A stretch of 24,669 bases of DNA from Candidatus Eiseniibacteriota bacterium. Lineage in GTDB: Bacteria; Arandabacterota; Arandabacteria; JAGLYR01. The position numbers and the translations under genes were made by a program. The DNA lies in NCBI GenBank assembly GCA_023132135.1, contig JAGLYR010000224.1:1-24669 (forward strand), written 5' to 3'. The notes beneath the pieces are model-generated. The model saw nothing but the letters and a program-made list of their open reading frames with translations. It did no database searches and was not told the origin of the DNA. This document shows, piece after piece, positions 7,650-14,728 of this stretch. Position 1 is the first letter of the stretch. Each line of letters starts with the position of its first letter.

Positions 7650-9289
7650 GGGTTCTCGCCGCCCACAGACTGCGAACCGTAATGCGGCGTCGCGGGTTTC
7701 TGGAGAACTGTATCGTGCTGCCAGTGAACGTCGTCACGCTCGGTGTAATCGAGGTTGCAGTGAAGACCCCGGCTCTCCTTGCGGGTCAGGGCACAGCGAA
7801 CGATCAGGAGCCCTACGGTCACTATGTTCCTGAGCTCCACAAGATCGGGCGCAACGCGGAACCTGCGGTAGTAGCCCTCTATATGCCGGCTGAGTAGTCT
7901 GAGCCGGCTCTCGGCCAGTTCGAGTCTCTCATCCCTGCGGACAATCCCCACGTAGTCCCACATCAGCGTTCGGACGCTGTCCCAGTCGTGATCCAGAACT
8001 ACCGATTCGGGCATGGGCGTATTTCCACCCTCTACCCACTCCGGGATCTTCTCCGTGGCCACCCGAGTGCGGCAGAGCTCTGCGCCGGCCGCTTCGGCGG
8101 CGCGCGCGGCAAAAACCACAGCTTCGAGAAGAGAGTTGCTGGCTAGGCGGTTGGCCCCGTGCACTCCCGTACAAGCCACCTCGCCCGCCACGTACAGCCC
8201 GGGGATGTTGGTCCTCCCGTGCAGGTCGCTCACAACCCCGCCGCACATGTAGTGAGCGGCTGGGACCACGGGTACGAGATCCCTGGAAATGTCAATTCCG
8301 TACTTGAGGCACCCGCGGTAGATATGGGGAAAGCGGGAGCGGATGACCTCCGGCGATCCCACTGGAGCCAGATCCAGCCATACGTGTTTCTCGCCGCGTT
8401 GCTTGATTTCCTGGTCGATGGCCCGGGCCACGACGTCCCGTGGGGCAAGGCCACCCTCCGGGTGGTAGCGCTCCATAAAAGTCGCGCCGTCCAGAGTCCG
8501 CAGGACAGCGCCCTCGCCCCTCACAACTTCCGAGATCAGAAAGGACTTCGCCTCGGCATGATACAGACACGTGGGATGGAATTGAACGAATTCAAGATTG
8601 GCCACCTGCGCGCCCGCCCGGTAGGCCATCGCAACCCCATCGCCCGTAGCAACGTCCGGATTGCTGGTATAGAGATATATCTTGCCGCACCCGCCTGCAG
8701 CCAGGAGAGTCACCGCTGCTTCGTACTGCTCTATCTCCCCGGTGCATCGATTGAGAGCCCAGACGCCTCGGCAAGGATGCCGACCTGACCTGGGTTCCCC
8801 CTCCCCCTGCTCCACCGCCAGTTCGAGCGCCAAGCGGTCCTCGAAGACCGTGATATTGGGATGCGCCTTGGCTGCGTTGACCAGCGCATTCTCAATCTCG
8901 GCGCCTGTGAGATCCTCCGCATGTACAATGCGCCGCCTGGAATGCCCCCCCTCGCGCCGCAGGTCGGGCAGGCCATTGCTCTGGTTGCTGAAGCGAACTC
9001 CTGTTTCCATCAATTCCCTGATCGCCTGGGGGCCGGATCGGACCATCAGCTCCACCGCGTCCCTGTGGCAGAGTCCTGCTCCCCCGCGTAGAGTATCCTC
9101 GATATGTAGATCGAAGGAATCGTCCTTGGCCAGCACGGAAGCGATTCCCCCTTGCGCGTAGTTCGTGTTCGAGTCGGATTCCTTCTTCTTCGTAACCAGA
9201 ATCACGCGACCGTGGGACGCTGTCTTGAGAGCGAACCAGAAACCGGCAATGCCGGAACCAATGACCAGGAAATCCGAGTTGCCATTCAT
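7646..9289 (-). CDS. nadB: L-aspartate oxidase
   Basis: A 547-residue flavoprotein that oxidises L-aspartate to iminoaspartate, the first step of de novo NAD synthesis; the product normally goes to NadA. Visible: FAD-binding FLVIGSGIAGFWFAL (7-21), NYAQGGIASVLAKDDS (43-58), the substrate-loop REGGHSRRRIVHAEDLTG (112-129), ANLEFVQFHPTCLYH (230-244), LAPRDVVARAI (281-291), AAHYMCGGVVSD (344-355) and EVACTGVHGANRLASNSLLE (370-389). The helical C-terminus ends with ESRGLHCNLDY. These separate it from the related SdhA and FrdA flavoproteins. An upstream ATG at 9319 would add ten residues unlike the family. The ATG at 9289 was chosen because it overlaps the stop of waaA-lpxK as ATGA and places the dinucleotide fold at the N-terminus. 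nadA and nadC are not in the window. Confidence 0.95.
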   Translation of the reverse strand: MNGNSDFLVIGSGIAGFWFALKTASHGRVILVTKKKESDSNTNYAQGGIASVLAKDDSFDLHIEDTLRGGAGLCHRDAVELMVRSGPQAIRELMETGVRFSNQSNGLPDLRREGGHSRRRIVHAEDLTGAEIENALVNAAKAHPNITVFEDRLALELAVEQGEGEPRSGRHPCRGVWALNRCTGEIEQYEAAVTLLAAGGCGKIYLYTSNPDVATGDGVAMAYRAGAQVANLEFVQFHPTCLYHAEAKSFLISEVVRGEGAVLRTLDGATFMERYHPEGGLAPRDVVARAIDQEIKQRGEKHVWLDLAPVGSPEVIRSRFPHIYRGCLKYGIDISRDLVPVVPAAHYMCGGVVSDLHGRTNIPGLYVAGEVACTGVHGANRLASNSLLEAVVFAARAAEAAGAELCRTRVATEKIPEWVEGGNTPMPESVVLDHDWDSVRTLMWDYVGIVRRDERLELAESRLRLLSRHIEGYYRRFRVAPDLVELRNIVTVGLLIVRCALTRKESRGLHCNLDYTERDDVHWQHDTVLQKPATPHYGSQSVGGENP

Positions 9290-11685
9290 GTTGCAGTCCT
9301 CATGGTTTCCCGCGGCCACTCCCGAAGCATTCCGTCCAGGGCCTGTTCCAGGTCCTTCTCACCGGCGAGGAACTCGGGAACCACGCTCAGGACCAACCAG
9401 CTTTCCGCCGTGACGGAAAGGGACTCCAGACGGACTCCATCCTTTTCGGTCGTAACAATCCAGCGCGCTCTGGAAAGCGCCCGGCGTGTGATCGATTCGA
9501 CCTCGGCACGCGTGAAAACATGGTGATCGCTATAGCGCCAGCGGTCATCAACTCTCGCACCCAGGTTTTCGAGCGTTTCCTCAAACCTCGCCGGCGCGGC
9601 CAGTCCGGACACGGCGGCCACACTCTCGCCGCTCAGAGCCTCCAGGGGCACCGGATCCCCCGAACAGAGGTGTCGAAGACCGGTAGCGCGATACCGGCAC
9701 TCCGCCACAGGGAGGTGCGGAAACCGGTTCTCAAGGTACCGCCGAAACGGCAAGGGGTCCGAGGAATTCCGATGCGTCAGGATCAGCACGTCGGCGCGAG
9801 AGAGTGCGGCCAGCCCCTCGCGCAGCCAGTGCTCTCCCATGAACCGGCCTTGGTCCGACCAGGAGCGGCTGTCCAGGAGAACGATGTCCAGGTCCCGCTC
9901 CAGAGCCAGGTGCTGGAACCCATCATCCAGAACCAGGAGATCGCACCCAAGGATCTGCTCCGCATGGCGTCCGCTCCGAACACGACTCTTCCCCACCAGC
10001 ACAGGGACATCCGGGACCATTCTCGCCAACCAGCAGGGCTCGTCACCCAGTTCAGCCCAATGTGTCCGCGAGAGAGCCTCCGGGGTAACCACGCTCACTC
10101 CGTCGGACCGGACGCTGCTTCCATATCCCCGGGTCAGAATCCCCACACGTCGCCCCAACCCAACGAAGCGGGCAGCCAGGTATGCAACCATGGGAGTCTT
10201 GCCGGTTCCTCCCAGGGACAGATTCCCCACCGATAGAACAGGCACATCCAGCCGCGTACCGCGGCGGATTCCACTGCCGTACAACCACCGGTTGACCGCC
10301 GACACCCCCTCGTGAACGACCGAGACAGCACTCACGACCGCCCGCGGGGCTACCGGGCGCCCGGATGAAAGGACCCGCCGGTCCGCCCGGCTTTCCTGCG
10401 CCGCCGCATCGCGCGGGAGGATGTCGTGCTCGTCCATCGCCTGGACCGCGCGCCGGGCCGCCCCTCTGAACCCGGCTACGACGCGAAGGGCCTGGTCCCC
10501 CGCATGCTTTCGATCATCCGGGTTCTTGAGCCAGCGATCCACAACATCGGCGATGTCCTGCGCGACCTCGACTTCCACACCGCCTCCAGCCTCGACCAGG
10601 CGGTCCGCCTGGATTCGGTAGTTGTCCATGTGCTTGCCGAAAATCACCGGTACACCAAGAGCCGCGGGTTCCAGAGGATTGTGCCCGCCCAGAGGCGCTA
10701 TGCCTCCCCCCACGTAGGAGAAGGCCGCCAGTTTGTAGAATCGGCCCAGGTCCCCGATGGTGTCCAGGAGAATCACCTGCACCGGCATTTCCGCAGACGT
10801 TCCCTGCCGGACCCGGGTCCACCGGACCCAGCGGAGATTCCTGCGGGAGACCTCACGTTCCAGACCGTCGACTCGCTCAAGGTGCCGCGGCGCCAGGACC
10901 AGCACATGGGGCCGTTTGCCCTCCACCTGCTGGTAGCCATCCAGGATCGGAGACTCCTCCCCTGGTCTCACGCACCCGGCCACCCATACAGGAAGCGAGG
11001 AGCGATCACCCAGGAGAAACCGCAGTTCCTCCGCCAGCGCGCCGTCTCCCTGCGGCGGGATGGCGTCATACTTGGAACTGCCCAGCACCAGCACCCGGCG
11101 CGGGTCCGCCCCCAGAGCCAGGAACCGTCTCCGGTCCGTGTCGGACTGGACCCCGAACAGATCCACATGCTCCAGGACCTCGGCCAGAAACCCCCGGAAC
11201 GGACGATACCTGCGGAAACCGGTTCCCGATATTCGCGCATTCAACATCGAGATTTTCATCCCTCTCCGTCCGGCTTCCCTGAAGAGGTTGGGCCAGATCT
11301 CCGTTTCCATGACAATCAGCGTCTGGGCCCCCACCTCCTCGATACTCCGGCGCACAACCCGGCCGATATCCAACGGCAAGTAGAACGTCCCCGTCACGCC
11401 CGCGATCTCCCCGGCCGTCCTCTGCCCGGTGCGGGTCATCGTCGACACCACAATTTCGCAGGAGGGATGCGTGGACCGAATGCTTTTCACCAGTGGACCG
11501 ACGCCCGTGAGCTCTCCCACCGAGGCGGCATGGATCCAGAGCCTCGGTCCCGACGGCGGAGCGATCTCCGGATGCCCCATGCGTTCGCCCCACTCACCCG
11601 GGTTCCTGACCCTCAGAGCGTGAAGCACTGGGGCCGCGGCCCCATAGGCAATGGATGCCAACACGTTGTAGAGCAAGTAGCTCAT
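9286..11685 (-). CDS. waaA-lpxK: Fused Kdo transferase (WaaA) and tetraacyldisaccharide 4'-kinase (LpxK)
   Basis: One uninterrupted 799-residue reading frame with two complete enzymes. Residues 1 to about 420 are a Kdo transferase: N-terminal membrane anchor MSYLLYNVLASIAYGAAAPV, catalytic-Glu loop AASVGELTGVGPL (E58), METEIWPNLF (126-135), and donor site GGGIAPLGGHNPLEPAALG (326-344). Residues about 445-799 are LpxK: VPVLSVGNLSLGGTGKTPMV with Walker A GGTGKTP (492-498), GDEP (547-550, region of the catalytic base), LVLDDGFQH (584-592), DHH (720-722) and TTEKDGVRL (745-753). Between them is a polar Ala/Arg/Asp-rich linker (about 420-445). LpxK phosphorylates the lipid A disaccharide and WaaA then adds Kdo to that product, so the fusion joins consecutive steps, though in reverse order along the chain. 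The true start is the ATG overlapping the lpxB stop (ATGA); the same frame stays open to 12153 but is there only a shadow of lpxB. Confidence 0.93.
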   Translation of the reverse strand: MSYLLYNVLASIAYGAAAPVLHALRVRNPGEWGERMGHPEIAPPSGPRLWIHAASVGELTGVGPLVKSIRSTHPSCEIVVSTMTRTGQRTAGEIAGVTGTFYLPLDIGRVVRRSIEEVGAQTLIVMETEIWPNLFREAGRRGMKISMLNARISGTGFRRYRPFRGFLAEVLEHVDLFGVQSDTDRRRFLALGADPRRVLVLGSSKYDAIPPQGDGALAEELRFLLGDRSSLPVWVAGCVRPGEESPILDGYQQVEGKRPHVLVLAPRHLERVDGLEREVSRRNLRWVRWTRVRQGTSAEMPVQVILLDTIGDLGRFYKLAAFSYVGGGIAPLGGHNPLEPAALGVPVIFGKHMDNYRIQADRLVEAGGGVEVEVAQDIADVVDRWLKNPDDRKHAGDQALRVVAGFRGAARRAVQAMDEHDILPRDAAAQESRADRRVLSSGRPVAPRAVVSAVSVVHEGVSAVNRWLYGSGIRRGTRLDVPVLSVGNLSLGGTGKTPMVAYLAARFVGLGRRVGILTRGYGSSVRSDGVSVVTPEALSRTHWAELGDEPCWLARMVPDVPVLVGKSRVRSGRHAEQILGCDLLVLDDGFQHLALERDLDIVLLDSRSWSDQGRFMGEHWLREGLAALSRADVLILTHRNSSDPLPFRRYLENRFPHLPVAECRYRATGLRHLCSGDPVPLEALSGESVAAVSGLAAPARFEETLENLGARVDDRWRYSDHHVFTRAEVESITRRALSRARWIVTTEKDGVRLESLSVTAESWLVLSVVPEFLAGEKDLEQALDGMLREWPRETMRTAT

Positions 11686-12839
11686 CCCGTTCGGCCTGCT
11701 CCGCTTCTCGCGAGCGACAGTGCGATCGCCGCAGCGCGGCGCGATGCGTCCCTGTATCCCAGGCGACCGCGGACTCTCTTCAACGCTTCCCTCATCTCCC
11801 GTTGTCTCTCCGGCGATTCCAGTATCCTCAGCGCCTCGTTCGCTATCCTCTCCGGCGTGGCATCGTGCTGAACCAGCTCGGGCACGACCTGCTCTCCTGC
11901 CACCAGATTCGCCAGAGCAATGTGTGGAACCCGCACGACCGCGCGACCGATCAGCCACGACAATAGCGAGAGTCGATAGAGCACAACCATGGGAGTCTCG
12001 AGACAGGCGGTTTCCAGGGTGGCGGTTCCCGAAGCGACGAGCACCATCTCCGATGCCCGAATCACCGTACGGGCATCTCCCGTGACGATGTCCAGCCATG
12101 ATGATGAACTCCCCGACAGACGGGCCAGCTGCCGAGCGCGAACGTCCGACCACGCCGCGGCCACGAAGCGAAGCTCGGGAAAGGCTCTCCGGATCCGGTC
12201 CGCCGCGCTCAGCATCACCGGAAACATCCGGCTGATTTCACTCTCGCGAGATCCCGGCAGGAGTCCGATAAGCCGCTGATCCGCCACCATCCCCAAACTC
12301 TCGCGGAGAGCCCCTGAGTTGTCTTCGTCTTCGTCAAGGGATTCCAGCAGGGGGTGTCCTACGAACTCGACATCGACGCCCGAGCCCGCGTAGAAGGCTT
12401 CTTCAAAAGGAAGAATCGTCACCATTCGGTCCACCAGCCGCGCAATCTTCTTCACTCTCGCCCGTCCCCAGGCCCAGACCTGCGGACTGATGTAGTACAT
12501 GACGGGGACCTCATGCCGTCTGGCAGTACGGCACATCCGCAGGTTGAAACCCGGATAGTCCACCGGGATGAAGAGATCGGGCGGCTCGTCCCGGAAGAAG
12601 CGGCCCAGCTGCTGCTGAAGGCGTCTCAGGGCCGGAAGGTGCCGAACCACTTCGGCGAATCCGATCACCCCCAGATCCACCTCCGCCAGAAGATGAACGC
12701 CCGCCTCGCGCATGGCCGACCCGCCGACCCCGAACAGCCGGCAGTGGGGATCCTCCGCTCTGAGCGCCCGCGCCAACCGGGCCGCATGATTCTCTCCCGA
12801 AGGTTCTCCGGCCACTATCAGTATCCGGGGTCCTGTCAC
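11682..12839 (-). CDS. lpxB: Lipid-A-disaccharide synthase
   Basis: A 385-residue GT19 enzyme that joins 2,3-diacyl-glucosamine 1-phosphate to UDP-2,3-diacyl-glucosamine, giving the lipid A disaccharide at the inner face of the cytoplasmic membrane. Visible motifs: ILIVAGEPSGENHAARLARA (6-25), FIPVDYPGFNLR (90-101), MYYISPQVWAWGRARVKK (114-131), LIGLLPGSRESEI (190-202), LVASGTATLETACL (267-280) and PHIALANLVAGEQVVPELVQ (305-324). Length and motif order are normal for LpxB. The start codon is GTG, with a TGAGGA Shine-Dalgarno about eight bases upstream. It lies 18 nt after the Gfo/Idh gene, and its stop overlaps the start of waaA-lpxK (ATGA). Confidence 0.96.
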   Translation of the reverse strand: MTGPRILIVAGEPSGENHAARLARALRAEDPHCRLFGVGGSAMREAGVHLLAEVDLGVIGFAEVVRHLPALRRLQQQLGRFFRDEPPDLFIPVDYPGFNLRMCRTARRHEVPVMYYISPQVWAWGRARVKKIARLVDRMVTILPFEEAFYAGSGVDVEFVGHPLLESLDEDEDNSGALRESLGMVADQRLIGLLPGSRESEISRMFPVMLSAADRIRRAFPELRFVAAAWSDVRARQLARLSGSSSSWLDIVTGDARTVIRASEMVLVASGTATLETACLETPMVVLYRLSLLSWLIGRAVVRVPHIALANLVAGEQVVPELVQHDATPERIANEALRILESPERQREMREALKRVRGRLGYRDASRRAAAIALSLARSGAGRTG

Positions 12840-12857
12840 CAGCAGTTCCTCACCAGG

Positions 12858-13820
12858 CTATCGCTTGAGGGCAACCCCGCGGCGACGTTCGATGTCCTCG
12901 AGCACCCGCAGCGCGAGTTCAAGAGCAGCTCTTCCATCTACCCCGCCAACAACGGGTTGTGAGCCATCCCTAATGCACCTTGTGAAGGCCCTGATCTCTT
13001 CTTTCAAGGGCTCTTTCGCCTCCATCCCCATGCATTCATGCTCAATGGAGAAACCCTCCGGCCCCGCCCCGGCAACGGCCAACCGCCGGAACACCTCGGT
13101 CTTGCCAGCCAGGCAATCCACCGACACGTAGGCATTGGACTGGAAGAAGCGGATCTTTCTCATCTTCTCCCTCGAAACCCTGGAAGCCGTGAGATTGGCA
13201 ATAGCCCCGTTGCGGAACTCCAGCCTGGCGCTGGCAATATCCGTGTATTCCGTGAGAACCGGAATCCCGACGGCATCGACCCTGTCCACTTCATCCGCAA
13301 TCAGATGCAGCACGATATCCAGATCATGAATCATGAGGTCCAGAACCACGGCTACGTCACTTCCCCGGGGACTGAAACCGGCGAGCCGATGACACTCCAC
13401 AAAGCGGGGATCTTCCGCGATCTCAAGCGCTGCCCGGACAGCGGAGCTGAAGCGCTCCACATGCCCCACCTGGAGCACGACACCTTTGCCCCGCGCCGCA
13501 TCGATCAATGCGTCGGCCTCCTGGAGACTGGCAGCGATAGGCTTTTCCACCAGAAGATGCACGCCTCTCTCCAAGGCTGCGAGTCCCTCTCGGTAATGCC
13601 AGGGGGTAGGCACTGCTACGGAGACAGCTTCCACGTGCCCCAGCAGTTCGCCGGGCGTATCGTACGGCCGGCACTGAAACCGGGATGCGGTTTCCCTCGC
13701 CCTTTCGCAGTTGCTGTCGGCAACTCCAATCAGATCCGTCTCGTCCAGCTCGCTGTAGATCCGGGCGTGCAGACTGCCCAGGTGTCCTACACCGATCACA
13801 CCCACCTTCAGTGGCTTCAA
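12858..13820 (-). CDS. Gfo/Idh/MocA-family oxidoreductase (possible UDP-GlcNAc 3-dehydrogenase, GnnA-like)
   Basis: A 320-residue NAD(P)-dependent oxidoreductase. The Rossmann motif VGVIGVGHLGSLHARIY is at residues 6-22, the family hallmark EKP at 92-94 inside LLVEKPIAASLQEADALID, and VVLDLMIHDLDIVLHL (158-173) holds the catalytic-region HD. Similar genes sit between lpxA and lpxB in several diderms. In Acidithiobacillus and Leptospira the related GnnA oxidises the 3-OH of UDP-GlcNAc so that GnnB can aminate it, giving amide-linked lipid A. No GnnB-like aminotransferase is in this window, so the reaction is unproven. The start was taken as TTG (13820) with GAGGGGGA seven bases upstream. An in-frame ATG at 13880 would force the terminator hairpin to be translated (EPAFWRKPACLF), which looks artificial. 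Confidence 0.85.
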   Translation of the reverse strand: MKPLKVGVIGVGHLGSLHARIYSELDETDLIGVADSNCERARETASRFQCRPYDTPGELLGHVEAVSVAVPTPWHYREGLAALERGVHLLVEKPIAASLQEADALIDAARGKGVVLQVGHVERFSSAVRAALEIAEDPRFVECHRLAGFSPRGSDVAVVLDLMIHDLDIVLHLIADEVDRVDAVGIPVLTEYTDIASARLEFRNGAIANLTASRVSREKMRKIRFFQSNAYVSVDCLAGKTEVFRRLAVAGAGPEGFSIEHECMGMEAKEPLKEEIRAFTRCIRDGSQPVVGGVDGRAALELALRVLEDIERRRGVALKR

Positions 13821-13827
13821 CGAAGAT

Positions 13828-13835
13828 TCCCCCTC
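13828..13835 (-). promoter_or_regulatory. Ribosome binding site supporting a TTG start
   Basis: GAGGGGGA on the minus strand lies seven bases before the TTG at 13820 and directly after the T-rich tail of the hairpin at 13836-13870. It is the main reason for choosing TTG over the upstream ATG for the Gfo/Idh gene. Confidence 0.7.
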
Positions 13836-13870
13836 AAATAAACAAGCCGGCTTTCTCCAGAAAGCCGGCT
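13836..13870 (-). terminator. Rho-independent terminator-like hairpin after lpxA
   Basis: On the minus strand, AGCCGGCTTTC and GAAAGCCGGCT pair perfectly over 11 bp around a TGGA loop, followed by TGTTTATTTG. This is the classic form of an intrinsic terminator. It lies 26 bases after the lpxA stop and 16 bases before the TTG start of the next gene on the same strand. It may end the bamA-to-lpxA transcript, or act as a partial terminator that lowers expression of the Gfo/Idh-lpxB-waaA/lpxK-nadB genes. A weaker 7-bp stem (13914-13932) sits just before it, inside the end of lpxA. Confidence 0.85.
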
Positions 13871-13895
13871 CCCGCGCCAAATCGCTCTTGGTCTG

Positions 13896-14702
13896 TCACG
13901 AAATACCCCGGCCGGAGTTCTCCACGAACTCCGCCAGGTGCCGAACTTCGGGGAACGGTTCCAGCTCCTTCCGGACAGCCTCCACTGCCTGCCGTACATT
14001 GAATCCGCTCCTGTACAGCAACCGGTAGACTCTCTTCAGTTCCAGCCTCACCTCGGAGGGAATCCCCCGCCTCCTCAGTCCGACCGCATTGATCCCTGCG
14101 ACCTTCAGGGGATTGCCCGCCGCGAGAAAATACGGCGGGACATCCTTGGCCACCCGCGACAGCCCGCCAACGAACGCCATTCTACCGATCCGGACAAATT
14201 GGTGAACGGGTGTGAGCCCCCCAACAGCAGCGCAATCCTCGACTTCCACGTGTCCGCCCAGCTGCACACCATTGGCCAAGACAATGCCGTTGCCCAACAC
14301 ACAGTTGTGAGCAAGGTGAACGTAGGCCATCAGGAGACAGTCATTTCCTATGACCGTCTCACCGTCGGCTTCGGTCGCCCGATTGACGGTCACGTACTCC
14401 CGAATGGTGTTCCGATCCCCGATGACTACGCGGCTTGGGGCGCCATCATACTTGAGATCCTGCGGCACTCCGCCCAGAACCGCCATGGGGTAAATCTGGC
14501 AGTCGCTGCCAATCTGGGTGCCCGCCTCGATACACACATGCGACGACACCTGCGTGCCGTCACCAATCGCCACATCTTCGTGGATTACCGAATACGGACC
14601 AATGGAAATCCCAGATCCCAGCTCGGCCTTGGGATGGACAATCGCTGTCGGGTGAATGCTCGTCAGCCGAGCAACACTGCCCAACCCCTCCGGTGGGGTC
14701 AT
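13896..14702 (-). CDS. lpxA: UDP-N-acetylglucosamine O-acyltransferase
   Basis: A 268-residue left-handed beta-helix acyltransferase that starts lipid A synthesis by moving a 3-hydroxyacyl chain from acyl carrier protein to UDP-GlcNAc (or its 3-amino analogue). Hexapeptide repeats run from about residue 17 to 190. The catalytic histidine lies in YVHLAHNCVLGNG (H132, equal to H125 of E. coli), followed by ANGVQLGGHVEVEDCAAVGG (143-162) and LTPVHQFVRIGRMAFVGG. The family signature NAVGLRRRGIP (205-215) opens the C-terminal helical domain. About ten extra residues precede the first repeat. The start is kept because AGAAGGAG lies about eight bases before it and the gap to lpxC-fabZ is only 26 nt. 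O- versus N-acylation preference cannot be judged by eye. Confidence 0.96.
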   Translation of the reverse strand: MTPPEGLGSVARLTSIHPTAIVHPKAELGSGISIGPYSVIHEDVAIGDGTQVSSHVCIEAGTQIGSDCQIYPMAVLGGVPQDLKYDGAPSRVVIGDRNTIREYVTVNRATEADGETVIGNDCLLMAYVHLAHNCVLGNGIVLANGVQLGGHVEVEDCAAVGGLTPVHQFVRIGRMAFVGGLSRVAKDVPPYFLAAGNPLKVAGINAVGLRRRGIPSEVRLELKRVYRLLYRSGFNVRQAVEAVRKELEPFPEVRHLAEFVENSGRGIS

Positions 14703-14728
14703 CTTGCCACTCCTTCTCCCGGGCCTTC

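Noticed and set aside
10426-11871. Plus-strand open frame of 481 codons
   Set aside because: It lies antisense to waaA-lpxK, which has unmistakable motifs. The plus-strand product is Pro/Arg/His-rich with no recognisable domain, as expected for an antisense shadow in GC-rich DNA.
11686-12153. N-terminal extension of waaA-lpxK by 156 codons
   Set aside because: The extension is the lpxB gene read in another frame. The ATG overlapping the lpxB stop gives a normal WaaA membrane anchor.
13821-13880. ATG start of the Gfo/Idh gene 20 codons upstream
   Set aside because: It would translate through the terminator hairpin and lacks family-like residues; the TTG has a strong ribosome binding site at the right distance.
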